Assembly (NCBI GenBank): GCA_037962975.1
Contig: CM075676.1
Span: 42,633,501 to 42,697,500, forward strand
DNA length: 64,000 nt
Source: Clitoria ternatea
Taxonomy: Eukaryota; Streptophyta; Magnoliopsida; Fabales; Fabaceae
Reading direction: 5' to 3'
Part shown: piece after piece, positions 13,101 through 22,220 of the stretch
Layout of the letters: the number at the start of each line of letters is the position of its first letter
Numbering within the stretch: the first letter of the stretch is position 1
Translations under genes and position numbers: made by a program
The notes under the pieces: generated by a model
Told to the model about the DNA's origin: nothing
The model's input: the letters and a program-made list of their open reading frames with translations, nothing else
Databases searched by the model: none

Positions 13101-13849
13101 CAAAACAACTAACTAATTAGTAATAACTATTAAAAATTTAAAAATTCAATAATCTTAACATAAAAATAATAAAAATATAAAAAAATTAAACAATTAACAA
13201 TGATGATAAAAAAAATTATGACCCTATAAACATAAGAATTTAAAAAATATTGATATCAACAAGAATAAAGTTTCTAAATAATTTATATAACAACATAAAT
13301 TATAACGTAATTAACAAGTAATTTAGAAGGTGAATAGAAACACATACCAATTTTATGATATTCCAATATAACTGTGGTGATTGAGACTTGAGAGGGATCA
13401 AACCGTTAAAGTAGTATAGAAACAAAAGAAGAGGAGATGAAAGATGATGGAAGAGTAGAAAAGAATTATAGAAACCAAAGAAGATGAAATGAAGTATTAT
13501 GGAAGAAAGTATAATTGTTATATATATATATAAAAAAATTACCGTTAATAATTTTTTATACGTTACAAAAATTAATTACGTTAACGTTAATTTGCCTTTG
13601 CCAATTAATTCCTGTTCTGATTCCATACCTGACTCAGAAACATTTAATTTTAAAAAAAACGTAGCTAGTGAGGAATCAAACCTGGGACCATGTAGCGAAA
13701 CTTTCATATCCTTACCACTGAACCATGTAAACCATATTGAAATCTATTGATTTTTTTTGTATATAAGTTAAAAATTATTTATTTTGGGCCCCTATTTTCA
13801 ATGGGCCCTGGGCCATTGCCCTGGTTTCCAAGGCCCAGGGCCGGCCCTG
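10198..13849 (-). mobile_element. Complete hAT DNA transposon
   Basis: The element is flanked by a perfect 8-bp direct repeat TCCACGAA at 10190-10197 and 13850-13857, the hAT target duplication length. Ends form imperfect inverted repeats: CAGGCCCGGTCCTAG on the left and, reverse-complemented, CAGGGCCGGCCCTGG on the right. GGGCCCTGGGC-like motifs follow inside both ends. It is 3652 bp long and carries one transposase gene on the minus strand. Both termini and the target duplication are intact, so this looks like a fairly recent insertion. Confidence 0.93.
10453..12926 (-). pseudogene. hAT transposase (TTF zinc finger / DUF4371 / dimerisation), single frameshift
   Basis: The N-terminal frame (12926-12201, 241 aa) starts MPPKKHLSGSEKRKKQ, a lysine-rich nuclear-type leader. 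It then carries a TTF-type zinc finger region with 'DRKWLVYSKHVDRVYCFCCKLF'-like sequence. The second frame (12162-10453, 569 aa) has the catalytic core: 'VILDCTPDMSH', then 'GQGYDNGSNMKGKHQG', then 'LCNTRWESR'. It ends in the hAT dimerisation motif 'TVASAERSFSKLKLVK'. This is the organisation of ZMYM1-like plant hAT transposases, near 810 aa in total. The coding sequence passes from one frame to the other at about 12205-12240, in an A/G-rich run, by what looks like a single-base deletion. No other stop interrupts it. It would bind the inverted repeats in the nucleus and catalyse cut-and-paste transposition. Confidence 0.9.
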
Positions 13850-13857
13850 TCCACGAA

Positions 13858-15069
13858 TAACTTATGGGTAATGGGTACTCATATATTTATTAAGTAGGTA
13901 TGAGTGTTACATTACTCGCTTTACGGATACTCACATATTTTATCAAATATACTCAAATATTTATGTGTTTTATTATTTCATTATGAGATAAAAAAATTTA
14001 ATGATAATACTTTTAATATATAAAGTTGTAATTTGTTATACAATATTAATTTATATTATATCATACTAAAATAATATTATACGTAGAATATTAAACCATA
14101 TTTTTTATTATTTTTAATAAATATTAAATATTGATAAATACTCATAAGTACCCGTTTTTCTACTTATAAATACCTATTGTCTGAATTAAGCTTGTGAGTA
14201 AGTAATGGTAATATACTACTTGTGCCTTCCTTGTTGTCATCCCTATTATAACTTTTTTTTTCATTATTACACATTTCACATCTATATGTATTCAGCTCAT
14301 TCGTAACACAATAATTATACGGTAAATACTTGTCACAAATCGAAACAAGAACTTTATAACCAAACAAATTATACATTAGACGTATTTTCTTATTATACAC
14401 CGTAAATTGTATCACAAAAAGGTCTAAAATAGTCCTTTAAAATAGTGCTATAGTAGTTAACACATATAATAGGAAACATAAATTGTCAACTTCTTCAAGT
14501 TCTCTTCCTTAATCGAATTCGACAACTTCTTCAAGCTTATCCCTTAATGCGCCCATATTGTGTTTCCATGAGCTACAAGACTAAAGAGAACCATCAATAC
14601 CACTAGCCAAACTCTAATTATGGTTGCAATTGCCTATTTAAAAAAAATATATAAGGTTTTAAGGATCTCTCTAAAATTTTGATTATGATAAAAGCATAAC
14701 ATTATTTGTTGGACTCATATTTTAAAGCTGTCTAAGATTGATATGGAGTAAATACAAGCCACTAATTAAGAAACAAGAAGTTTTAAAATCAGTCCGAAGG
14801 TTCGTTGCACTTAGACACTTAGATTCAAATTAGACATCCTACATGGAAGGTAGTAAATACAATCCACAAGCCAGAGCTCGTGCTTCGATATGATTATAAC
14901 CGTTCTGACCTCAAACATAACTATCCATCCAATCAAAGTGTTAAAAGGATTACCTAAGCAAAAAAATGTCCTACTTATGTATCAAAAAGGAAGTTAGATA
15001 GCCACAACATCACAAGTTGTCCAAGGACAAATATGCTTTACAAATCATCTTAAAAGAACTTTGTTCAGA
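13858..15069. other. AT-rich stretch, no gene recognised
   Basis: The first part continues the sequence split by the hAT insertion ('gggtaatgggtactcat' style) and may itself be an old repeat. I see no coding signal or element boundary before the copia LTR at 15070. Confidence 0.5.
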
Positions 15070-15822
15070 TGTCATATTATCCTTGGATGAAGGTACTCAA
15101 TCTCTTAACATCTCTCTCTAAGAAGACTATAAAGAAGCTCATTTGAAGAATGCAAAGTGTCTCAACATCTTACGTCTCTTCTTCTTTAGGAACTCTAAAA
15201 GTTATGCAAAATTCTTTGATTCTCTCTTGTAAACTACTTAGAGCTTTTCATTGTTTTTTGTCTTGAACAATTAGTTTAGTTTTATAAGCTCAATCACCCC
15301 TAAGGTCTTGTACAGACTTAGGAAATCCTTTTCTTCTAATATAAAGTTGGTTGAGCCCAAAGTGGCATATTTAAGAAAGAATACTTGGGGTAATTAGTCT
15401 AAAAAGGCTAAGTTAAGAAAGAATATTTAGGTAGTTAGCCTGGAGAGTTAAGTTATGAAAGAATATTTGTGATCACTATAAGTAAGAGTGGGTTGAACTT
15501 AGCTTCTTGATTAGTTAATACAAAATCTTATTGGCTTGAATAGGGATTGGATGTAGCCTTGGTTGAGAGGTGAACTGGTATAAAAGTCGCTTGTATGTTG
15601 TTCTCGTACTATCTTTAAAGTTTCTCTTATGTTTACTCCCTCTTTATATTTTATGAAAACTCGGACAAGTGTTTGAATACTTGGTTTCCTATTTTCGTGT
15701 TTTTTTAACTAAGTCTTTAAAAAAACTCATAGGATATGAATGTTTATTTTGTGAAAAGAATTTGCCAAAGTTCTTATTCACACTATTCAACCCCTTCCTA
15801 GGGAGAACATATGCAACCTTCA
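15070..15822 (+). mobile_element. 5' LTR of the copia retrotransposon
   Basis: It aligns with 47970-48726. Both begin TGT-ATATTA-CC; this one ends in CTTCA immediately before a primer binding site. The two LTRs (about 755 bp) differ at many positions and contain small indels, so the insertion is old. No convincing 5-bp target duplication could be matched at the outer ends. Confidence 0.8.
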
Positions 15823-15824
15823 AT

Positions 15825-15836
15825 TGGTATCGGAGC
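15825..15836 (+). promoter_or_regulatory. Primer binding site, initiator Met tRNA type
   Basis: TGGTATCGGAGC lies 2 bp after the LTR end. It matches the TGGTATCAGAGC primer site of plant copia elements at 11 of 12 bases, which fixes element orientation as plus. Confidence 0.85.
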
Positions 15837-15879
15837 TTAACCTCTTGTTAAGCACCTGACCATGTAAGATAAAATATCC

Positions 15880-16800
15880 ATGCAGATATAAAGAATCAGC
15901 TCCTTTCTAAAGGATGTTCTTTCTCTAGACCTCTTACTTTCTTTGGGGAATACTATCCCTATTGGAAAAATAGGATGAGGATTTTTATAAAATCTCATCA
16001 GATAAATCCTCAGAAAATCATTATCAATGGTAATTGTCCTCTCCCTATGTTGCCCCTAAATATTTTTATCCCTAAGGAAGAATGGACATTTGAGCAACTA
16101 AGATTACAAAAGCTTAATGGTAAAGCAAAGTATCTCATTATGTGTGTTATGTCTAAGGGTGAATATAGCAAAATTTATAATTCTAAGACAACTAAAGAAA
16201 TATGGGGTATGAAGGAACCAACAATGTTAAGAGAACTAAGATAACACTGCTAGTCAAGCAGTATGAGCTCTTCAAGATGCATGATAATGAATCTATTGAT
16301 GATCTCCTTGAAAGATCCTAAACCATCATCAATGGGTTGAAAGCTCTTAGAAAAGAGTACGTTCTTGAAGAAAATAATATCAAGATCCTTGACAGTTTTC
16401 CAAGTGAATAGGAACCAAAGGTTATAACCATTCAAGAGTAAACAGATCTTAATAGCATGAAGTTAAATGAACTTCTATGCTTCCCAAAGGTTCATGAGAT
16501 TTATCTCAAGAAAAGAATACCAAAGAAGTAGTCAAGGACTCTAGCCATAAAATCTTTTAGACCTAGATCTTCTAAAAATGCAACACCTTCAAAAGCTCTT
16601 AAAGTGGATGACCTTGGATCAGACGACGAACCATCATTCATCACCAAGAGAATCAACAAATATGGAGAAGAAAGAACATTAAAGGTGGCAATAAAGTTGA
16701 CATTGCATGCTTTCACTGCAGGAAAGATAGACATATGAAGGAAAACTATCCTTTTCTCAAAAACATTCTGAAAAAAAGTTCAAAAAAAAGATGACTAAAG
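15880..16800 (+). pseudogene. Copia gag polyprotein, degenerate
   Basis: Broken frames read 'RPLTFFGEYYPYWKNRMRIFIKS' type sequence at the start, then 'EIWGMKEP', then 'KQYELFKMHDNESIDDLLER' near 16255-16315, the UBN2 (gag_pre) capsid region of SIRE-type copia elements. A CCHC knuckle near 16700-16742 reads CFHCRKDRHMKENYPF: the first two Cys and the His are present but the last Cys is missing. Several stops and frameshifts make it non-functional. In an intact element Gag packages the RNA in cytoplasmic particles. Confidence 0.75.
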
Positions 16801-18379
16801 GTTACTGATGAAGACTTGGAAAATGGCTTTCAAAGTAATGAAAAGGTCACTGAGTTAGCTCAGATATGTCTAATTGGAAACTCAAACAACACATTTGGAG
16901 AGGAAGATAATGAGGTAAATTCTGAACTATCTAAACTAAAAATTGCCTTTGAAACTCTATTAAATGATTCTAAGTTTCTTGTTTCTAAACACTCTAATTT
17001 AAAGAAATGATATGAGCTATTGATCCTCACCTTAAAGGATACGAATAATGAAATTTGATAACTGAGGAAGTTGAAACACTTCAACAGAAAGTTGATAAGT
17101 TTCCCAATAACTTGTCTAAGTTTTTCTTAGGATTTGAAAAGCCAAGTTGTATGCTTCAGATAAACAAACCTCATAAAGATAAGATCGATATTGACTTTTA
17201 TAACAATAAGATGAAACCTAAAATTGCACATTTTCATTATGATAAAGAAGCACATTTAACTTCAAAGTATTTTCATAAGAAAAAAAAGGAATTAACTCTC
17301 TATGACTAAAAGGAAAAGACCAAAGAAAATTTGTACCTAAGAACCTAATTATTCTTATTGTAGACATCCTTGGTAAGAAGAAAAAAAATCCTAAAAGGGT
17401 ACCTAGATATTGGCTACTCATAAAACATTATGGGAGAAAGGTCTATGTTCTTAGACCTTCAGCCACATGAAGAAGGAATAGTTTCCTTTAGAGGCAACTA
17501 ACCAGGGTACATTGCAGGAATAGACAAAATTGGTAAAACATCTTTTCCTTGCATTGATAATGTATTTAATGTCAAAGGTTTAAAACATAATCTATTAAGC
17601 ATTAGTCAATTTTATAACAGTGGATACGATGTTTCTTCTGACAAAAAAATTATACAGTCTAAAACAAAGATAAATTAGCATCCTTTACTACATTAAGACA
17701 TATAGTGGGTGTTTGGTTCGCAGTTGGGAAAATAGAAAAATTTAAAGGTTGATATTAATCCTTTACGCCGTTTGATACAGTCGAAACTCCGTTTGACCGT
17801 AGGATGAATTTCTCCCCCAACCAACAGAGTTTTGTTTGCCAAACTCCGTTTGGCCTCATGTACCAAACATGCTGATAAATGTTTTATAAAATTAAGTTAG
17901 AAGATCTAAAAGATTAAGATGTAACATGCTTATTCTCAAAGAGTGATAAGAGTTGGCTTAACATAAGAGGCTCGGTCACTAACATAAGAGGCTCAGTCAC
18001 CTAAAGCTCAGACATCTCAAATTAAGTAAATTGAAAATTGTGAAAGGTTTACTAAAGCTGTCTTATGAAGGCAAAACATTTTATGAAGCTTGTTAAATGA
18101 AAACTTCTTTTAAATCTAAAACTGTTATTTCAACATCTAGGCCCCTTGAGGTGTTACATATGGATCTGTTAGGACAAACTAGTATTCAAAGCTTGGGTGG
18201 AAAAAATATCGATTAGTCATTGTTGATGACTAGACTAGACTAACATAGGTATGTTTTCTTGCCCACAAGGATGAGTCTTACTCTATTTGTAAAATATTCT
18301 ATAAAAAAGTACAAAAGGAAAAAGGATTTTGTATCACAATGATAAGAATAACCATGGAGGTGAGTTTAAAAATAAAGTT
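16801..18379 (+). pseudogene. Copia gag C-terminus and 5' part of pol, degenerate
   Basis: The 16816-17010 frame ('ELSKLKIAFETLLNDSKFL') is the coiled coil that follows the zinc knuckle in SIRE-like Gag. 'VFNVKGLKHNLLSISQF' near 17560-17610 is the pre-integrase region. 'SRPLEVLHMDLLGQTSIQSLGG' near 18140-18200 and 'NHGGEFKNK' near 18352-18378 are the integrase core. Frames are interrupted many times, and a probable MITE sits at 17704-17875. The gene is cut at 18379 by CACTA element B and resumes at 42533. Confidence 0.75.
17704..17875. mobile_element. Probable MITE inside copia pol
   Basis: It starts GGGTGTTTGGTT and ends ACCAAACATGC, a short inverted pair, and includes internal GTTTGGCC/CCGTTTGAC motifs. 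It interrupts the pre-integrase/integrase linker, where relatives are collinear coding sequence. 'GGGTGTTTGGTT' ends are common in PIF/Harbinger-type MITEs. The target duplication is not clear. Confidence 0.4.
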
Positions 18380-18399
18380 CACTACTAAAAAAACCCTAA

Positions 18400-19200
18400 A
18401 CAGCTACCTCAATTTAGCGACCACCGATTCCCGTCGCTAAATAGCGACCGCGTTAGCGACCGTTTTATATAAAAAGGGACCAAAAAAATGTTAGCGACTT
18501 ATTTAGCGACCAAAAGAGGAAGCGGTCGCTACCAATTGTAAACACCGTCGCTAGTATGGTCGCTATATTTTCAGCTCCTCCTTTTTTGGTTTCCCTCCAT
18601 GGTTTTTTGTTGGCGCCAAACATTAGCGACGGTCTAACTGCGTTGCTATGTTTTGTGCTAGTGACGGAGGCCTCCGTCGTCGCTATTATTTTTGGCCTTA
18701 TTTTAATTTTAAGAAAGGGACGTAGCGACGGTGGGCTGACACCGTCGCTACTATTCAGGAGATTAGTGACAGAATTGTCCTATCGTTGCTAATATTCAGG
18801 AGAGTAGTGACGGAATTAGTGTGCCATCGCTATGATTTTTGTCTTCCCTCCATATTTTTACTTTTAAGAAGGGAAGGTAGTGACGGTGGGGTGACACCGT
18901 CGCTACTATTTAGGAGATTAGTGACGAAATTGTCTTGCCGTGGCTAATATTCAGGAGCGTAGTGACGGAATTAGTGTGCCGTCGCTATGATTTTCGTCTT
19001 CCTTCCATATTTTTACTTTTAAGAAGGGAAGGTAGTGACGGTAGGGTGACACCGTCGCTACTATTTAGGAGATTAATGACGGAATTGTCCTGCCGTGGCT
19101 AATATTCAAGAGCATAGTGACGGAATTAGTGTGTCGTCGCTAAAGGTTTTAATTGTAGTGACGTTTTTAGCGACGGGTATTAGCCGTCGCTAAGTTTTTA
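18400..19200. repeat. 5' subterminal repeats of CACTA B (AGCGACGG / CCGTCGCT)
   Basis: AGCGACGG-like octamers and their complements are repeated dozens of times, many as facing pairs separated by 10-20 bp. A larger unit of about 157 bp ('gaagggaaggtagtgacgg ... ccgtcgctactattt') is tandemly repeated about three times from 18710 to 19160. In En/Spm such arrays bind TNPA; CpG in the core suggests control by methylation. Confidence 0.85.
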
Positions 19201-19537
19201 ATCTATCTCGACAGTAACCCCTTTCCCTCTCATTTGCCCTAACGCTCCTTTGCCTCTCTCAGCCGCCGTCTCCCTCTCCCTCAATCCCCGTCCATTACTT
19301 TTTCCACCCCAAGCCTCTAATCCCTCTTTTTTCCCTCTCTGTGCCTCACGAACCACCGAACCACCATCGTCTCTGTCCACACCGAACCTTCAAACCACCG
19401 AACCACCACGACCTCTCTCACGAAGCTCCAAACCTCCGTCTCCCCCTCACAAACGACGGTGACCCTCTCCGTTGGAAGTTCCGGCCGTTCGAGGCTCCCT
19501 CCCTTCCACTATCAACCTCCCTCCCTCTGTCAACCTC
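19200..19537 (+). other. CACTA B 5' leader exon, first part
   Basis: A CT-rich stretch (CTCCCTCTCCCTC style) directly follows the subterminal array. It is continuous, once element A is removed, with 31480-31634, where a splice-donor-like CAG/GTATCA occurs. A leader exon then an intron ending at ATGCAG near 33069 would place the TNP2 start at 34113. It is split by element A at 19537/31480. Confidence 0.5.
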
Positions 19538-19554
19538 CACCACTAAAAAAACAA

Positions 19555-20025
19555 CTGTTAGCGACGGACAGAATTGGTCGCTAATCAATGGAATTCCCGT
19601 CGCTAAAACAATTAGCGACGGCGTCACAGACGGGAAAGTAAACGTCGCTAAAACCCTCGTTGAAAACACATCAGCGACCACATACATGCCGTCGCTAACT
19701 TATTGACGGCGTAAGGCCGTCGCTAACATCGTCTCTGCCCCAATAACTGCTGCCGTCGCTAAGTGTTGCCATACAGCGACCTCGAGACCCCGTCGCTACT
19801 AATAGACACCAGCGACCACCCCGTGCTGTCGCTAGAGGTAGTGATACAGCGACCAATACATTCCGTCGCTAGTGGTTGTCAGGTCGCGACCACACGTTTC
19901 CGTCGCTAGTGGTTGCGATGTAGCGACCAAGGATTCCCGTCGCTAGTGGTTGTCAGGTAGCGACCACAACGTCCGTCGCTAGTGTTAATAAGTCAGCGAC
20001 GGACGGGTACCGTCGCTAACGAGAA
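19555..20025. repeat. 3' subterminal repeats of CACTA A
   Basis: About two dozen AGCGAC(C/G) and (G/T)CGTCGCT octamers alternate in direct and inverted orientation, commonly as 'AGCGACCA ... CCGTCGCTAGTGGTTG' pairs. They lie between the terminus and the end of the TNPA-like gene. It is the counterpart of 42085-42515 in element B. Confidence 0.85.
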
Positions 20026-20365
20026 TTTTTAAATTTTTTTAAAATTGATCCAATATTGACTGGTTTTGTTAATTTAGCTTTAAAAATATCTTAATATTTT
20101 GTATTTTGTATTGGCTGATAAAATTTTATAATTAAATTAAAATAATTTTTTTGAAGTAATGAATTATTATTAAAAACAAAATAATAGATTAAATTAATTT
20201 ATGAAATAGGTTGAATTATTAATGATAGGTAGAAAGGCTTTGTTTTGTTTGTAATTACCATTAAATATTGACATAATAAATAAAGAATGACAAACTAAAT
20301 ACTGAATGAAAATATAACATAACTAAAAATCAAATATACAATGTGTATAAATAAAAGAACTACAA

Positions 20366-22186
20366 TCAAGGTGGTGGGGGATCCTGGGGTGGTGGTGGGG
20401 GCGCCTGGGAAGTGGGGGGAGGTAGCCTCGCCATCAACTGCATCAGTAGCTCCTGCTGCTGAGCAAGTTGCCGACGAGTCTCGGCGTGCTGCTCCTCGGC
20501 CCGCTGTCGGTCCGCCTCGGCCTTCTGTCGGTCCACCTCGTGCCGCTCCAACAGCAACTGCCTCTGACGTCGCTCCTCCTGTAGCTCATCGTTCAGGTTT
20601 TGAATTACCTGAACGACCTCAGTCGGAAGACCAGAGGAAGACGAAGAGGAAGGGGTCTTCCCCTTTTTCGCCAGCTGCGTGCCGACGCCACCCAATCCAA
20701 ACACCCTCCCTTTCTTGTTCACACCGCCAACAGCCTCCATATAGATGGCGTTGTCGTCAGAACAAGATAGGGTGGGAGGAACCTCCCCTTCAGGAGTGGA
20801 AGCCACCAGGTCCGCCTCCTTCTCGGCCCTCCTGGCCTGATACGCCTCCTGTAAATTCAAAAACAACGATAGGATTAGTAAGTTGATTTGTAAATTATAA
20901 GCATATGTCAGTTAAAAGTAAATACCGCTAGCTCCGTAGTCTTCTGGTTTACCCATGCACCGGCTTTGTTCTTCTTGGTCATTTGCATGACCTCAAACAA
21001 AGAAGGCTCCCGGTGCTCCCTCTGCTCCTGTGGTGGACAAAAAACATTGAGATTATTATTTGTAAACATGTAAGACGAATGATAATAGAAATGTTTAACA
21101 TAAATATACTTACAAATCTTTTCTTGTGCTCGAGGGTTGAAATGCTACCCCCAGTGTAAACCGAGGCTGCAGCATCGGCGGCTCTGTTGGCCCTATTCCG
21201 AGCACTCGCCTGCTGGAATGGGACCCCGCCCCACTTCTGGACCATCCCGTCCCAATGGTCCTCCGGGATCCAACGAGGGCGCTCACCCTTGTCCCTCACC
21301 TTCCAAAGGGTACTCTTGATGATTTTGGAGGTCTTTGTGGCAAAGACCTTCCTAATCTCATCAATCATACCCTCCGCCCACTGGTAATCACGCTGTAAAA
21401 TGAATTGAGAAATCAAAATTAATAACAGGTCTATTTTACAAATCAAGTCACAATAAATGAGCTAGGAACTTACCGAGAAGGTGTCAAACCACCTATCTTG
21501 CACAACCTTCCCAGCATCTGTCCAAGATATATATGGACCATCCCACTGGGCCTTCAAAACCTTAGTAATCGCTTTGGTAGTGCGACTACTATCAACAAAG
21601 CTGTAATGACAACAATTATGTTAGGAGTAAAACAACACACAATCTAGGGAGACACCCAAAATTTCGGCAGAGTCTCCCCTGTAAATGTAACATTTCCAAG
21701 TTTACATAGTTACCCTGTTACAAACAGAAGAGTGCCCAGTACAATTCAATCTATACAAGTACTAATTAAAGTAACATCCAATAAACCAACAAGTCTTTCT
21801 ACTAAAGTTTAATATAAAGTGTCATACAAATAACATAAAAGTATTTGAGGTTTAGTCACTTACTCGTCTCCGGCCGGCACGGGTACCAACATGGGCAGAG
21901 GGGATGCCGGAGGTGGGGTCGCCTGATGGCCATGGTCCTCCAAGCCACCAACTCCAGGAGTCTGCTCTGGGGTGGTCAGCTGTGGGGGTGATGGGGTGGT
22001 CTGCTGTGGTGGTGGTGATGGAGTGGTCTGCTGTAGTGGTGATGGAGTGGTCTGCTGTAGTGGTGATGGAGTGGTCCGCTGTGGTGGTGATGGAGTGGTC
22101 TCCTGCCCTGGGGTAGGAGTCCCCAGACGGGAAGCCGGGGTCCTGGACCCACCACTCCTACTGAAGGGCAGTCGACGTCCCGTCAT
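20366..22186 (-). CDS. CACTA A TNPA-like protein, five exons, intact
   Basis: Splicing by GT/AG sites joins 22186-21864, 21600-21474, 21392-21114, 21027-20926 and 20848-20366 into one frame of about 437 aa; all junctions keep phase. Exon 1 is Pro/Thr-rich with about five tandem TTPSPLQQ-type octapeptides. Exons 2-4 hold a Trp-rich conserved region ('QWDGPYISWTDAGKVVQDRW', 'RWIPEDHWDGMVQKWGG') that I assign to the plant CACTA accessory (Transposase_24-like) family. Exon 5 ends in a long charged Q/R/E coiled coil and a polyproline tail. By analogy with En/Spm TNPA it should bind the AGCGACGG subterminal repeats in the nucleus. The homologous gene at 39919-41734 shows the same five exons but is broken. 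It starts 35 bp after the last open codon of TNP2, so one transcript with alternative splicing is possible. Confidence 0.8.
21655..21745. repeat. Dispersed direct repeat within CACTA A (copy in TNPA-like intron 1)
   Basis: A stretch beginning CGGCAGAGTCTCCCCTGTAA recurs at about 26530-26625 in the 5' leader of the same element, about 90 bp long and diverged at scattered bases. Element B has the same pair at about 33490-33565 and 40400-40480, so the duplication predates the split of A and B. Confidence 0.75.
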
Positions 22187-22220
22187 CTGTGGATAAAATA
22201 ATGAACAAAAAAGGTTAGTC

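Noticed and set aside
18400..20025. AGCGACGG repeats considered as satellite DNA or CRISPR
   Set aside because: They sit exactly between CACTA termini and genes and recur in the other element ends, so they are subterminal repeats.
20341..20886. Plus-strand open frame of 181 codons, Pro/Arg-rich
   Set aside because: It is antisense to exon 5 of the TNPA-like gene, which has conserved exon borders in two copies.
21904..22196. Two plus-strand frames rich in Val/Trp/Cys/Gly repeats
   Set aside because: They are antisense of the TTPSPLQQ-coding minisatellite in exon 1 of the TNPA-like gene; the same shadow appears at 39909-40157.
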